64,000 nt of DNA from JBIQKZ01 sp044464765 (GTDB lineage Bacteria > Pseudomonadota > Gammaproteobacteria > Burkholderiales > Burkholderiaceae_B). Shown here one piece after another: positions 34,486 to 44,543 of the stretch. A program made the position numbers and the translations under genes. The stretch's first letter is position 1. Every line of letters starts with the position of its first letter. The stretch spans positions 124,001 through 188,000 of the forward strand of contig JBIQKZ010000005.1 in the NCBI GenBank assembly GCA_044464765.1, in the 5' to 3' direction. The notes under the pieces are model-generated. The model saw nothing but the letters and a program-made list of their open reading frames with translations, did not search any database and was not told the origin of the DNA.

Positions 34486-36177
34486 TCAGGCCGCGATGGC
34501 CTCGGCTGCCTGGGCAACCGCGTGGCGGTTTACAGCGCTAAGAATCGCAAGGAAAGACGCCGTCACGATATCGGCATGGATGCCCACGCCGAAACCGGTG
34601 GACGACTCCCCAACTCGTAACTCTACGTAGGACGCCGCCTTGGTATCCGTTCCGGTGCCAATGGCATGCTCGTGGTAGTCCATGATGCGAACGTCCAGAT
34701 CCAAGGCATTGACAAAGGCCGAGATGGCCCCGTCGCCCTGGCCGGTAAGTTGCCGCTTTTCCCCCTTGTGGGCCAGTTCGACTTCAATCGAGAACTGCCG
34801 GCCGCTTTGACCATCGGGAGTGCCGGTGATGCGGTGGCGAACGAGCTTCCAGGGTTGCGCCAATTCCAGGTATTCCTTGCTGAACAGATCGTAGACAGCG
34901 TCGGCCGTGACTTCGGCGCCGGTTTCGTCGGTGACCCGCTGGATGGCCCGGCTGAATTCAATTTGCAGGCGGCGTGGCAATGCCAAGCCGTGCTCTTGTT
35001 CAAGCAAGTACGAAACCCCGCCTTTGCCCGACTGGCTATTGACGCGGATGACGGCGTCGTAGTTGCGGCCAAGGTCGGCAGGGTCGATGGGCAAGTAGGG
35101 TACTTCCCACAAGGTATCGGGCTGCTGTTGGGCGAGGCCTTTCTTGATGGCGTCCTGGTGCGAGCCGGAGAAAGCGGTAAAGACAAGGTCGCCGGCGTAG
35201 GGGTGGCGCGGATGTACGGGCAACTGGTTGCAGTACTCGACACAGCGGCGGACTTCGTCGATGTCGGAGAAGTCGAGACCCGGGTGGATGCCTTGGGTAT
35301 ACAAGTTAAGCGCGAGGGTGACCAAGTCTACGTTGCCGGTGCGTTCGCCGTTGCCGAAGAGGCAGCCTTCGATACGGTCGGCGCCGGCCATGACGGCGAA
35401 TTCGGCGGCGGCTACGGCGGTGCCCCGGTCGTTATGGGGGTGAACGCTCAGTACGATCTGGTCGCGCCGGTTCAGGTGTTTGTGCATCCACTCGATCTGG
35501 TCTGCGTACAAATTGGGTGTCGTGGCTTCGATGGTGGCGGGCAAGTTGAAGATGATCTTGGATTCTTCTGTGGGCTGCCAGGCTTCGGTGACTGCGTTGC
35601 AGACTTCAAGAGCGAACTCGGGTTCGGTGGTGCTGAATACCTCGGGCGAGTACTCGAAGCGCCAATAGGTTTCGGGGTGGGCGGATGTGTGCTTTTTCAC
35701 CCACTGCGTGCCGGTGACCGCCAATTGCCGTACTTCGTCTTTCGTCATGTTGAAGACGATCTTGCGGAAGGCGGGCGCGCAGGCGTTATACAAGTGAACG
35801 ATGGCGTTCTTGGCGCCGGCAGCGGCTTCAACGGTGCGGCTGATCAAGTCTTCGCGCGACTGTGTAAGCACGATAATGGTGACGTCGTCGGGGATACGGC
35901 TTTCGTCGACCAGCTTGCGTACGAAATCGAAGTCGGTTTGCGAGGCGGACGGGAAACCGACTTCGATTTCCTTGAAACCGATCTTGATAAGCTGTTCGAA
36001 AAAGCGGAGCTTGCGCTCGACGCTCATGGGTTCGATAAGCGACTGATTGCCGTCGCGCAAGTCAGTGCTCATCCAGATGGGTGGATGGGTGATGCGTTTG
36101 CTGGGCCAGGTGCGCTCGGCGTAGTCGCGCGCAAAGGGAACAAACGGACGGTATTTGTCGGATGGTGTGGAAAGCAT
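34486..36177 (-). CDS. leuA: 2-isopropylmalate synthase (long type)
   Basis: The first committed enzyme of leucine synthesis, condensing 2-oxoisovalerate with acetyl-CoA; 563 residues. The TIM-barrel opens with PPIWMSTDLRDGNQSLIEPM (DLRDGNQ metal/substrate motif), includes IGFKEIEVGFPSASQTDFDF and the metal histidines in LSVHPHNDRGTAVAAAE, and ends with the LeuA allosteric dimer domain for leucine feedback inhibition (VNALDLDVRIMDYHEHAIGT). The Met at 36177 gives the normal N-terminus. A possible leader peptide lies upstream (36335-36469). It stands alone, without leuBCD. Confidence 0.95.
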   Translation of the reverse strand: MLSTPSDKYRPFVPFARDYAERTWPSKRITHPPIWMSTDLRDGNQSLIEPMSVERKLRFFEQLIKIGFKEIEVGFPSASQTDFDFVRKLVDESRIPDDVTIIVLTQSREDLISRTVEAAAGAKNAIVHLYNACAPAFRKIVFNMTKDEVRQLAVTGTQWVKKHTSAHPETYWRFEYSPEVFSTTEPEFALEVCNAVTEAWQPTEESKIIFNLPATIEATTPNLYADQIEWMHKHLNRRDQIVLSVHPHNDRGTAVAAAEFAVMAGADRIEGCLFGNGERTGNVDLVTLALNLYTQGIHPGLDFSDIDEVRRCVEYCNQLPVHPRHPYAGDLVFTAFSGSHQDAIKKGLAQQQPDTLWEVPYLPIDPADLGRNYDAVIRVNSQSGKGGVSYLLEQEHGLALPRRLQIEFSRAIQRVTDETGAEVTADAVYDLFSKEYLELAQPWKLVRHRITGTPDGQSGRQFSIEVELAHKGEKRQLTGQGDGAISAFVNALDLDVRIMDYHEHAIGTGTDTKAASYVELRVGESSTGFGVGIHADIVTASFLAILSAVNRHAVAQAAEAIAA

Positions 36178-36334
36178 AATGCACCTGTTTTGCTGGAATT
36201 CTTGCTTCAAACGCGTTATCAGTGTGCGGCCGTTAGGTTCGGCGGCAATGGCAATGCTAGGGAACTAGATTGTAACTCTCTGATAACTAAAAGGGTTCTT
36301 ACGTGGCGAATTGGCTGCCGAACTGCCACAGACG

Positions 36335-36469
36335 CTAGGTCCGGCAACCGGTCGGTAGCAGCAGCGATAGTGCAGGCGAGGTAAGAAAGGCTGCGGAATC
36401 GAGATCCAGCGCATAGCCGGCAACGTAGTTGCCCGAAGCGTTAGCGAAGGTGGAATTGTTGGATCTCAT
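36335..36469 (-). promoter_or_regulatory. Possible leucine leader peptide / attenuator of leuA
   Basis: Upstream of leuA on the same strand is a 44-codon frame whose end reads TSPALSLLLPTGCRT: four leucines in five codons, the usual sign of attenuation by leucyl-tRNA supply. Just after its stop, GTGGC...GCCAC can pair. No clear Shine-Dalgarno sequence or T-run was found, so this is a suggestion. The rest of the 354-bp interval 36178-36531 shows no gene. Confidence 0.4.
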
Positions 36470-36531
36470 AAACGTAGTCAAACATATTTTTGCGCAGTGC
36501 GCAAGATCGACGCGACCTGCGCGACGCGGGC

Positions 36532-37062
36532 CTAGTCGCCCAAAATGCTTGAATGACGCCGCGAAAGCTGGATTTTGCCGGCGCGCCCATGGCGCAGTTC
36601 GATGGCGGTTTGTTGCAGATCCCCAACGGTTACCGGATGACGACGGTCATTCCAGACCCAGCGTAGCACTTCACGCCCGGGCTCAGACAGTTGGCCGACC
36701 AGATCGGAAAAAACGTCGTCGCTGACGATTCGGGCCCGCACGCGTTGTTGGCTGGACTTCACGAAGCCATAGAGGAAATACGCGATAATGAGGGTGCACA
36801 AGACGATGAGCGCCCACCAGAAAAATGAGTTGTAGCGCTGCAAAAAGCTGACGGCCTGGGCGCCCAAGGCGCCAAGTCCGGCGTAATCCATGCCGTCGCC
36901 GTAGGCCAGCACGCGGTTCAGCAGGTCGTACCAGACCAGCGCCACGACGGCCACGACGACCGTACACAGAATTTTCTGGCCGGCGGTAAGCTTTAACAGG
37001 GTATTGCGCAGTGCGGCGCGATCCTGGGCGGGGGAAGTAGGCGTCGAGTTTGGTTTCATCAA
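36532..37062 (-). CDS. Two-helix membrane protein of unknown function
   Basis: A 176-residue protein I do not recognise. It has two hydrophobic helices (ILCTVVVAVVALVWYDLLNR around residue 35, FWWALIVLCTLIIAYFLYGF around 80-100), and a basic cytoplasmic C-terminal region (REVLRWVWNDRRHPVTVGDL) that looks like a winged-helix-type fold (LSEPGREVLRWVWNDRRHPV then TAIELRHG). It is divergent from rpoN with only 13 bp between start codons, an arrangement that places any promoter inside the opposite gene. Confidence 0.7.
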   Translation of the reverse strand: MMKPNSTPTSPAQDRAALRNTLLKLTAGQKILCTVVVAVVALVWYDLLNRVLAYGDGMDYAGLGALGAQAVSFLQRYNSFFWWALIVLCTLIIAYFLYGFVKSSQQRVRARIVSDDVFSDLVGQLSEPGREVLRWVWNDRRHPVTVGDLQQTAIELRHGRAGKIQLSRRHSSILGD

Positions 37063-37075
37063 AATTATTGTACCT

Positions 37076-38497
37076 ATGCAATCGCGTCAATCTATCGAGC
37101 TGCGTCAACATCAACAACTGGCACTGACGCCCCAACTGCAACAAGCCCTACGGTTTCTGCAGGCGTCGGCGCAGGACTTCGAGCAGGAAGTGGCCGATGC
37201 CCTGCTTGAAAATCCCTTGCTTGAGCGTGAGGAAGAGTATGACATTGATATTCAGCGCTTGGAACCCGAGGCAGATGACGAACGTGAGGATTCGCGCTTA
37301 CTGTTGTCGATAGCCAACCGACCGCGAGTCCAGGGCGACGACGGGGCGGCGCGGCCCGAGACCAGCCAGGCTGAAACGCTTCAGGACCATCTGCTGGCCC
37401 AGTTGCGTGTTACCCGCCTGAGTCGGCGTGACCAAGCTTTTGTCGAGCTCTTGATTGGCGAGCTTGATGACAATGGCTATCTGGTTGGGGATCTGGCGGA
37501 AATCGCCGAGTGCCTGCCCGATGGCCTGGGTGTCGATCCCGATGAACTGGCCACGGCCCTAAGCTTGCTGCAATCGTTTGATCCGCCCGGGGTGGGTGCG
37601 CGTTCGCTCAGCGAATGTCTCTTGATTCAATTGCAACGCCGGCAAGGAGCGCTGCGGCCTGAGGTCCTGGCCTGCGCACGCGACTTGGCGCAAAATCATC
37701 TGGCTTTGCTGGCTTCAGGCAATTTGGCGCGTTTGCGCGAGCGGCTTGCCTGTTCGCCAGGGGTTTTGCGAGAAGCTCATCAAGTGCTGCTTGCCCTGGA
37801 ACCCAAGCCGGGCCGTGAGCTCACCGGCGCGCTGGCCGATCATGTCATTCCAGAAATTATTGTGCGCAAGCGCAAGGAGCAATGGGAGGCGCAGTTGAAC
37901 CCAGCGGCCATGCCGCGACTAAGGGTCAATTCAGCCTACGAGCAGGCCATTCGGGAGCAAGGGGTAAACGAACAGCCCGTAGCGCAGGGGGCCGCCTCAC
38001 TTCAGCAGAAGATTCGCGAGGCACATGGCACCCTGAAAAGTGTGAATCAACGCTTTGAAACCATTCTGCGGGTGGCGCAGGCGGTGGTTGCGCATCAGCA
38101 GGATTTCTTTCACACAGGGGTTCAGGCCATGCGGCCGTTGAACCTTCGGGAGATTGCCGACGAACTGGGGATGCATGAATCCACTGTCTCGCGCGCCACC
38201 CGGTTCAAGTATGCCCAGACGCCCTGGGGGCTTTTCGAGTTGAAGTATTTCTTTGGCTCAGGGCTCGACACCGATCAAGGCGAGATGGCTTCGGCAACAG
38301 CTGTGAAAGCGCTCATTCAGGATCTGGTGGCGGCCGAAACGGCTGTCAAGCCTTTGTCCGACAGCCAATTGGCCGTTAAGCTGGGCGAGCGAGGGGTGGT
38401 GATCGCACGGCGCACGGTGGCTAAATACCGGGAAGCGGCGGGAATTGAGTCGGCGGCGTTACGCAAAGCCAAGGCGCTGCTCGCACAAGAAGTTTGA
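37076..38497 (+). CDS. rpoN: RNA polymerase sigma-54 factor
   Basis: Sigma-54, 473 residues, directs polymerase to -24/-12 promoters that need enhancer-binding ATPases. Region I is typical (RQHQQLALTPQLQQALRFLQ), followed by an acidic region II (EYDIDIQRLEPEADDEREDS), the core-binding domain, the HTH (LREIADELGMHESTVSRATR) and the RpoN box ARRTVAKYREAAGI near the end. The usual lptB/hpf neighbours are missing, so it might be a second copy. ATG 37076 has no clear ribosome-binding site; the start is chosen by family length. Confidence 0.94.
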   Translation: MQSRQSIELRQHQQLALTPQLQQALRFLQASAQDFEQEVADALLENPLLEREEEYDIDIQRLEPEADDEREDSRLLLSIANRPRVQGDDGAARPETSQAETLQDHLLAQLRVTRLSRRDQAFVELLIGELDDNGYLVGDLAEIAECLPDGLGVDPDELATALSLLQSFDPPGVGARSLSECLLIQLQRRQGALRPEVLACARDLAQNHLALLASGNLARLRERLACSPGVLREAHQVLLALEPKPGRELTGALADHVIPEIIVRKRKEQWEAQLNPAAMPRLRVNSAYEQAIREQGVNEQPVAQGAASLQQKIREAHGTLKSVNQRFETILRVAQAVVAHQQDFFHTGVQAMRPLNLREIADELGMHESTVSRATRFKYAQTPWGLFELKYFFGSGLDTDQGEMASATAVKALIQDLVAAETAVKPLSDSQLAVKLGERGVVIARRTVAKYREAAGIESAALRKAKALLAQEV

Positions 38498-38525
38498 TTT
38501 GTATTGCTTTTTTTAAAAACGTGGT

Positions 38526-38559
38526 TGATAATGGTTCTCATACCCGCTTGAGAACCATT
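38526..38559. promoter_or_regulatory. Fur-box-like site and inverted repeat before bfd
   Basis: GATAATGGTTCTCAT resembles the Fur consensus, and AATGGTTCTCA (38530-38540) is perfectly inverted as TGAGAACCATT (38549-38559), ending four bases before the bfd start. Iron-dependent repression of bfd is a well-known arrangement; here it is inferred. Confidence 0.6.
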
Positions 38560-38562
38560 CTT

Positions 38563-38835
38563 ATGTTCATTTGTATCTGCAACGCTATCACTGAGCGCCA
38601 AGTTCAATCCGCTGTGGCGGCAGGCGCTCAATCGATGTCCGACCTGCAAGGGCAATTAGGTGTGGCCGCCTGCTGCGGTTGCTGCGCGGAGACAGCCGCC
38701 GAGTACCTTCCCGGAGGGCGTTATGCCGATAGCCTGCCGGCGCCGGTGGTGGGCACGCTGGTTGAAGAAGCCGCCAACGACGCCTTGGTTGTGGGTGTTG
38801 CCACTTTTACGGAAGTGCTGGTGCGGCGCGCGTAA
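38563..38835 (+). CDS. bfd: Bacterioferritin-associated ferredoxin
   Basis: Bfd delivers electrons to bacterioferritin to release stored iron. The 90-residue protein has the [2Fe-2S] cysteines FICICNAITERQV and VAACCGCCAETAAEYL in the family arrangement; the C-terminal ~35 residues (after AAEYLP) are an extension beyond the common 60-65. The ATG at 38563 begins MFICICN, standard for the family. It is preceded by a Fur-like site and followed by bfr. Confidence 0.9.
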   Translation: MFICICNAITERQVQSAVAAGAQSMSDLQGQLGVAACCGCCAETAAEYLPGGRYADSLPAPVVGTLVEEAANDALVVGVATFTEVLVRRA

Positions 38836-39185
38836 GCTTCCTTTTTAGTCTCTGTACAATTTATTACAAAATAGCAGCGGCTTCGGGTTGGCGCCTTCCG
38901 ATGGTTTTCTAGTCAAAAAAACCCTGAAATTTCTCTTGTTTCTTACGCTATTCAGTCATGTCGATGCTCGACAGCTTAGCGCATGCGTGCTCCATCGCTA
39001 AGTGCGTGCGGCAAGCGGACTCATTCCCATTTGCAAGAACACTAGTGTTTATGCGCCTTTCGAGACGTTTGGCGTGGCAAGTGCGTGCTGAAATAATAGC
39101 CGGCTCATGCTAGCCTACTGGGTGAGCAAGTCTCTGCTACAGCGTCCATACCCTGGACGGCGGCGTTAACTATTCCAGGAGAACA
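38836..39185. other. Intergenic region between bfd and bfr, no gene seen
   Basis: 350 bp without a convincing frame or RNA signal. AGGAGA lies just before the bfr start, so bfr probably has its own promoter here. A run of A's and T's at 38860-38945 is the only compositional feature. Confidence 0.5.
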
Positions 39186-39662
39186 ATGATGAAGGGCGAT
39201 CCCACAGTCATCCAGCATTTGAACAAGCAGTTGAAGAATGAGCTTACGGCGATCAACCAGTATTTTCTTCACGCCCGCATTTTGAATCATTGGGGGCTTA
39301 ATAAGCTGGGCAAGCACGAGTACGACGAGTCCATCGGCGAAATGAAGCACGCTGATCGTTTGATCGAACGGATTCTGATGCTCGACGGGCTGCCGAACCT
39401 GCAAGATCTGCACAAGTTGCTGATCGGTGAAGATGTGCCCGAGATCCTAAGCTGCGATCTGAAACTGGAGACGGGTGCGCAGGCGACCGTCAAGGAAGCC
39501 ATGGCCTACTGTGAATCGGTGCGCGATTATGTCTCACGCGACTTGTTCCAGGACATTCTGGACGATACCGAGGAACACATCGACTGGCTGGAAACCCAAA
39601 TCGAACTGGTCGACAAGGTTGGTCTGCAAAATTACCTGCAATCGCAGATGGACGCCGATTAA
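39186..39662 (+). CDS. bfr: Bacterioferritin
   Basis: Bacterioferritin, a 24-subunit iron-storage shell with haem, of 158 residues. Ferroxidase ligands appear in LKNELTAINQYFLHARI (Glu), SIGEMKHADRLIERIL (Glu/His, with the haem Met of EMKH) and DDTEEHIDWLETQ (Glu/His). ATG at 39186 or 39189 can start translation after AGGAGAACA. Bfd, its redox partner, is the gene before. Confidence 0.95.
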   Translation: MMKGDPTVIQHLNKQLKNELTAINQYFLHARILNHWGLNKLGKHEYDESIGEMKHADRLIERILMLDGLPNLQDLHKLLIGEDVPEILSCDLKLETGAQATVKEAMAYCESVRDYVSRDLFQDILDDTEEHIDWLETQIELVDKVGLQNYLQSQMDAD

Positions 39663-39663
39663 A

Positions 39664-40317
39664 TCAGAATTTCGACGGGCAGTCTTCGACACGCCCCCAT
39701 CCACTGTTTGGCGTGCAGTATTTATTACGCGCCGCCCAGGCGCAACTGGGCCGGTCGAAGAAGCTTTCGGCGTTGCAGGCCTGCAAGTCTTGGCGCAAGC
39801 TGGCTTGCCACGATGTGTTGTTGCTGCTGCCACTGCCCACCGGCGCTGCCGTTACGACGGGCGCAAAGGGTTCACCGGTTATTTCCACAGGTTGCAGCGG
39901 TTGCTGCGCGGCGGGGTCGGAGGGCGACAATAGATTGCCCACGTCGGCTATGCCCGATAGTTTGCTTCCGGCTCCAGCGGCAATTTGCTGCGCTTCCACC
40001 ATGGTAATCGAGGTGGTGGACACGGCGATGACATTATTGGCTTTGGTTTCGTCCAGCGATTGCTCGGGAATTTCCCAAGCGATCTGCTCAATGGGTTGTT
40101 GCAGCCCGAGCCGGCCGTCGATCAGGGGCTGCGGGGGGCGGGCCACATAGGGGTTGCCATCGGCGTCAAGGACGGGCACAGCGGCTATCTGCGCCATCTC
40201 GGGAGTGACCGTGATGGCCGGCCCATGAGCGACAAGCCAGTCGCCCAGTCGCAGCCCCGCCCAGGCGGAGGCGCCGAAAATCACGATCAAGAATGCAAAA
40301 ATAAAACGCCAAGACAT
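39664..40317 (-). CDS. Hypothetical membrane-anchored protein with C-terminal cysteine motif
   Basis: A 217-residue protein I cannot assign to a family. The N-terminus has one hydrophobic segment (FIFAFLIVIFGASAWAGLRL), likely a signal anchor, then a long proline- and serine-rich stretch. The C-terminal 45 residues are conserved-looking, with ACNAESFFDRPSCAWAARN and YCTPNSGWGRVEDCPS, four cysteines that could form disulfides in the periplasm. It ends two bases from the convergent bfr gene. DsbA may oxidise it (inference). Confidence 0.7.
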   Translation of the reverse strand: MSWRFIFAFLIVIFGASAWAGLRLGDWLVAHGPAITVTPEMAQIAAVPVLDADGNPYVARPPQPLIDGRLGLQQPIEQIAWEIPEQSLDETKANNVIAVSTTSITMVEAQQIAAGAGSKLSGIADVGNLLSPSDPAAQQPLQPVEITGEPFAPVVTAAPVGSGSSNNTSWQASLRQDLQACNAESFFDRPSCAWAARNKYCTPNSGWGRVEDCPSKF

Positions 40318-40400
40318 TAGGGTTTGGTCCTTGCTATGGAAGTGCAAACCAGTATAGTGCTTCCGCTTCCGTCAGAAAGTGTACGCGTATTACGGAAAGT

Positions 40401-40432
40401 AATCGCCGCCCCAAAGCCCTGGGGCGGCGATT
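40401..40432. terminator. Perfect 13-bp hairpin after prfC
   Basis: AATCGCCGCCCCA and TGGGGCGGCGATT flank a six-base loop seven bases beyond the prfC stop codon. It reads equally in both directions; the following T-run is weak on the prfC strand. Confidence 0.7.
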
Positions 40433-40438
40433 GCGGTT

Positions 40439-42046
40439 TCAAGCTTTAGCGCCGAATACCTTGCCCGCATGTTCACGCATGGCATGGAACTCGATTCCGG
40501 GATAGAGCTCTTGTACGACGCGCAATTGCGCTTGGGAGGTGGCCAGGAATGCGACGGCATCGACGACATCATAGGCGATGTGCGCGGCATTCGCATCCAT
40601 GAATTTGCGCAAAACCTTTGGGTCTTCAGCCGTGAACCAGCGCGCCATGGTGTAGCGCGAAGGCATCATCCGGGCGTCAACCCCGTATTCGGTTTTCAGG
40701 CGATGGGCGACGACCTCAAACTGCAATTGCCCGACGGCTCCCAATAGCAATGCTCCGCCGGCCGCTTCCGGGCGGAAGACCTGGATGGCTCCTTCTTCGC
40801 CCAGTTGGGTCAGGCCGATGCGTAATTGCTTGATGCGCAAAGGATCCTTCACTTCGACTGCCTGGAATAGCTCGGGTGCAAAGAAGGGCAACCCGGTGAA
40901 CTGCAAGGTTTCCCCTTCAGTCAGGACGTCGCCCAGGTGCAGCACGCCGTGATTGGGGATGCCGATGACGTCGCCCGCGTAGGCCTCTTCAACCAGTTCC
41001 CGTCGCTGGGATAGAAAGGAAACGACGTTGTTGGGGCGGATTTCCTTGCCGGTGCGCGACACTTTCAAACGCATGCCACGCTGGAATTTCCCGGAGCTGA
41101 CCCGGATGAAGGCAACGCGGTCGCGATGGGCAGGGTCCATATTGGCCTGGACCTTGAACACCACGCCACTGAACTTGGGTTCGTCGGGGTGGACTTCCCG
41201 TTCCAGGGCGTGGCGCGGGCCTGGACGCGGCGCGAAATCCACCAGGGCGTCCAGGACCTCCTGAACGCCAAAATTGTTGATGGCCGAGCCGAAAAACACC
41301 GGTGTCTGGCGTGCTTGCAGGAAGGCCTCGGCATCGAAGTCGGGGGTGGCTTCCTGGATCAGCTCGACCTCTTCGGCCGCCTTGATGTAAGCGTCGCCAA
41401 AGCGATCCGCAATCTGCGGGTTGGCGATGCCTTCGATGATGTCATCTTCGTTGCTGCGTCGTTCTTGTCCGGCGCTGAACACCCGCATGCGGTCGCGGCG
41501 CAGGTCGAACACGCCGCCGAAATGCCGGCCCATGCCCACGGGCCAGGAAAGCGGAACGGCGTCCATGCCCAGGTGGGACTCGATTTCGGACAGTAGATCC
41601 AGCGGTTCCTGCACCTCGCGGTCGAGTTTGTTGACGAAGGTGATGATGGGCGTATTGCGCGCCCGGCACACCTGGAGCAGCCGGATGGTTTGCGGCTCGA
41701 CCCCATTGGCGGCGTCCAGCACCATCAGCGCGGCATCGACCGCAGTCAGCACCCGGTAGGTGTCTTCCGAGAAGTCCTGGTGGCCTGGTGTGTCGAGCAG
41801 GTTGATGACACAGTCGCGGTATTCCATCTGCATGACTGACGAGGCCACGGAAATGCCGCGCTGCTTCTCGATTTCCATCCAGTCCGACGATGCATGGCGG
41901 CTGGCTTTGCGCGCCTTGACGCTGCCGGCGATCTGGATGGCTCCGGCAAATAGCAGAAGCTTTTCGGTCAGCGTGGTCTTGCCGGCGTCGGGGTGGGAAA
42001 TAATGGCAAAGGTGCGCCGCCGTGCGACTTCGGTCGAAATACTCAT
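40439..42046 (-). CDS. prfC: Peptide chain release factor 3
   Basis: RF3, a translational GTPase that recycles RF1/RF2 from the ribosome; 535 residues. G motifs: SHPDAGKTTLTEKLL (P-loop), DTPGHQDFSEDTYR (G3) and FVNKLDREVQ (NKxD, G4). The GTP-binding domain is followed by EF-Tu-like domain 2 and the RF3-specific C-terminal domain (VAHRLKTEYGVDARMMPSRY). ATG 42046 starts the usual MSISTEVARRRTFAIISHPD. A strong hairpin follows the stop. No operon neighbours. Confidence 0.95.
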   Translation of the reverse strand: MSISTEVARRRTFAIISHPDAGKTTLTEKLLLFAGAIQIAGSVKARKASRHASSDWMEIEKQRGISVASSVMQMEYRDCVINLLDTPGHQDFSEDTYRVLTAVDAALMVLDAANGVEPQTIRLLQVCRARNTPIITFVNKLDREVQEPLDLLSEIESHLGMDAVPLSWPVGMGRHFGGVFDLRRDRMRVFSAGQERRSNEDDIIEGIANPQIADRFGDAYIKAAEEVELIQEATPDFDAEAFLQARQTPVFFGSAINNFGVQEVLDALVDFAPRPGPRHALEREVHPDEPKFSGVVFKVQANMDPAHRDRVAFIRVSSGKFQRGMRLKVSRTGKEIRPNNVVSFLSQRRELVEEAYAGDVIGIPNHGVLHLGDVLTEGETLQFTGLPFFAPELFQAVEVKDPLRIKQLRIGLTQLGEEGAIQVFRPEAAGGALLLGAVGQLQFEVVAHRLKTEYGVDARMMPSRYTMARWFTAEDPKVLRKFMDANAAHIAYDVVDAVAFLATSQAQLRVVQELYPGIEFHAMREHAGKVFGAKA

Positions 42047-42148
42047 GGGCAGGATTGTATATGGGCGTTGATTGTGGTTGATGTGCTGTAGGTGCCTGGC
42101 CCGTGCATTTGGGGACTGACCAGGCGGCACATCGGGCCGTCCTGTGTG

Positions 42149-43528
<1,380 letters not shown>

Positions 43529-43908
43529 AATACAACTCCAGCGACAGCCTATCGCTCGAGTTGAGAGACACCAATCTAGGCGGACGAAAAAATTTGAGAG
43601 CCCGTCGGGCAATACTGCCCAGAGCCGGAACCGATCCGGCCTGAACCAAACTGGTTCCAGGGTTTCAAGGGGTTGTGATCGGGCAAGGCAAGAAATTTAC
43701 CTGGGCCCGCTACACGCTGATTGGTTCGGCGCGCAATCAAGCATTGTAACGTAGAACATGTGTTGGTGCACAATTTTAATGTTGAAGTTGTTGCGTACAG
43801 GCGCTGGCGGGCTGGTAATATTGTTGATGAAATGCTCAGGGCCATTACCTGGGGGTCCGGGCTGTTTACCCGGTTGCCGATGAAGGCCTTCACTTACTGG
43901 AATTCACG
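43529..43908. other. Intergenic region between rhlE and lemA, no gene seen
   Basis: About 380 bp. It holds the divergent promoters of rhlE and the LemA operon. Small open frames occur on both strands, but none has family character. No structured RNA was recognised. Confidence 0.4.
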
Positions 43909-44523
43909 ATGATCAAACGACTTTTCTTGCTGATACTTGCGCCTGTTATGGCGATTGTCCTGTCGGGCTGCGGGTACAACGAAATCCAGCGGCTGGATGA
44001 ACAAGTGAAGGCATCTTGGTCGCAGACGCTGAATCAGTACGAACGCCGCGCCGAACTGGTGCCCAAGCTGGTCAATTCAGTCAATGCCTATATGATGAAC
44101 GAGCGCGCCGTCCTGACCGAAGTAACCGAGGCGCGTTCCAGGGTGGGCAGCATCCAGATCACGGCTGCCGATCTGAACAACCCCGAAACCATGCAGCGCT
44201 TCAGCCAGGCGCAAGCCCAACTGTCGTCTGCCTTATCCCGCCTGATTGCGGTTTCCGAGAACTACCCCCAACTAAAAAGCGATGGCTTGTTCCGCGATCT
44301 GATGACCCAGCTCGAAGGCACCGAAAACCGCATCGCCACCGAGCGTGGCCGCTATGTGCAGGCGGTGCAGGCGTATAACCTGGCCATTCGCCAGTTCCCC
44401 ACGCTGATCACGGCCAAGATCTTTGGCTACGACACGATTGAAAACTACGGCGTGTCGCGGCAAGATGAAATTATGCGCGACCCTGAGGTCAAGTTTGATG
44501 TTCCGGCGCCGGCGGGTTCTTAG
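43909..44523 (+). CDS. LemA family lipoprotein
   Basis: A 204-residue LemA protein. The N-terminal MIKRLFLLILAPVMAIVLSG followed by Cys is a lipoprotein signal (LSGC). The helical LemA domain reads YNEIQRLDEQVKASWSQTLN, YERRAELVPKLVNSVNAYM and ending IENYGVSRQDEIMRDPEVKF. It heads a three-gene operon with two TPM-domain genes, a common arrangement; function is poorly defined (envelope-related). 20 bp separate it from the next gene. Confidence 0.92.
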   Translation: MIKRLFLLILAPVMAIVLSGCGYNEIQRLDEQVKASWSQTLNQYERRAELVPKLVNSVNAYMMNERAVLTEVTEARSRVGSIQITAADLNNPETMQRFSQAQAQLSSALSRLIAVSENYPQLKSDGLFRDLMTQLEGTENRIATERGRYVQAVQAYNLAIRQFPTLITAKIFGYDTIENYGVSRQDEIMRDPEVKFDVPAPAGS

Positions 44524-44543
44524 AGTCCTATTTGGCAGGCACT

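Noticed and set aside
34666..36384. 572-codon open frame on the plus strand opposite leuA
   Set aside because: It is the antisense shadow of leuA in high-GC DNA; the leuA strand has the conserved motifs and this frame has none.
43576..43912. Small open frames on both strands between rhlE and lemA
   Set aside because: No family features, no ribosome-binding sites, and mutually overlapping.
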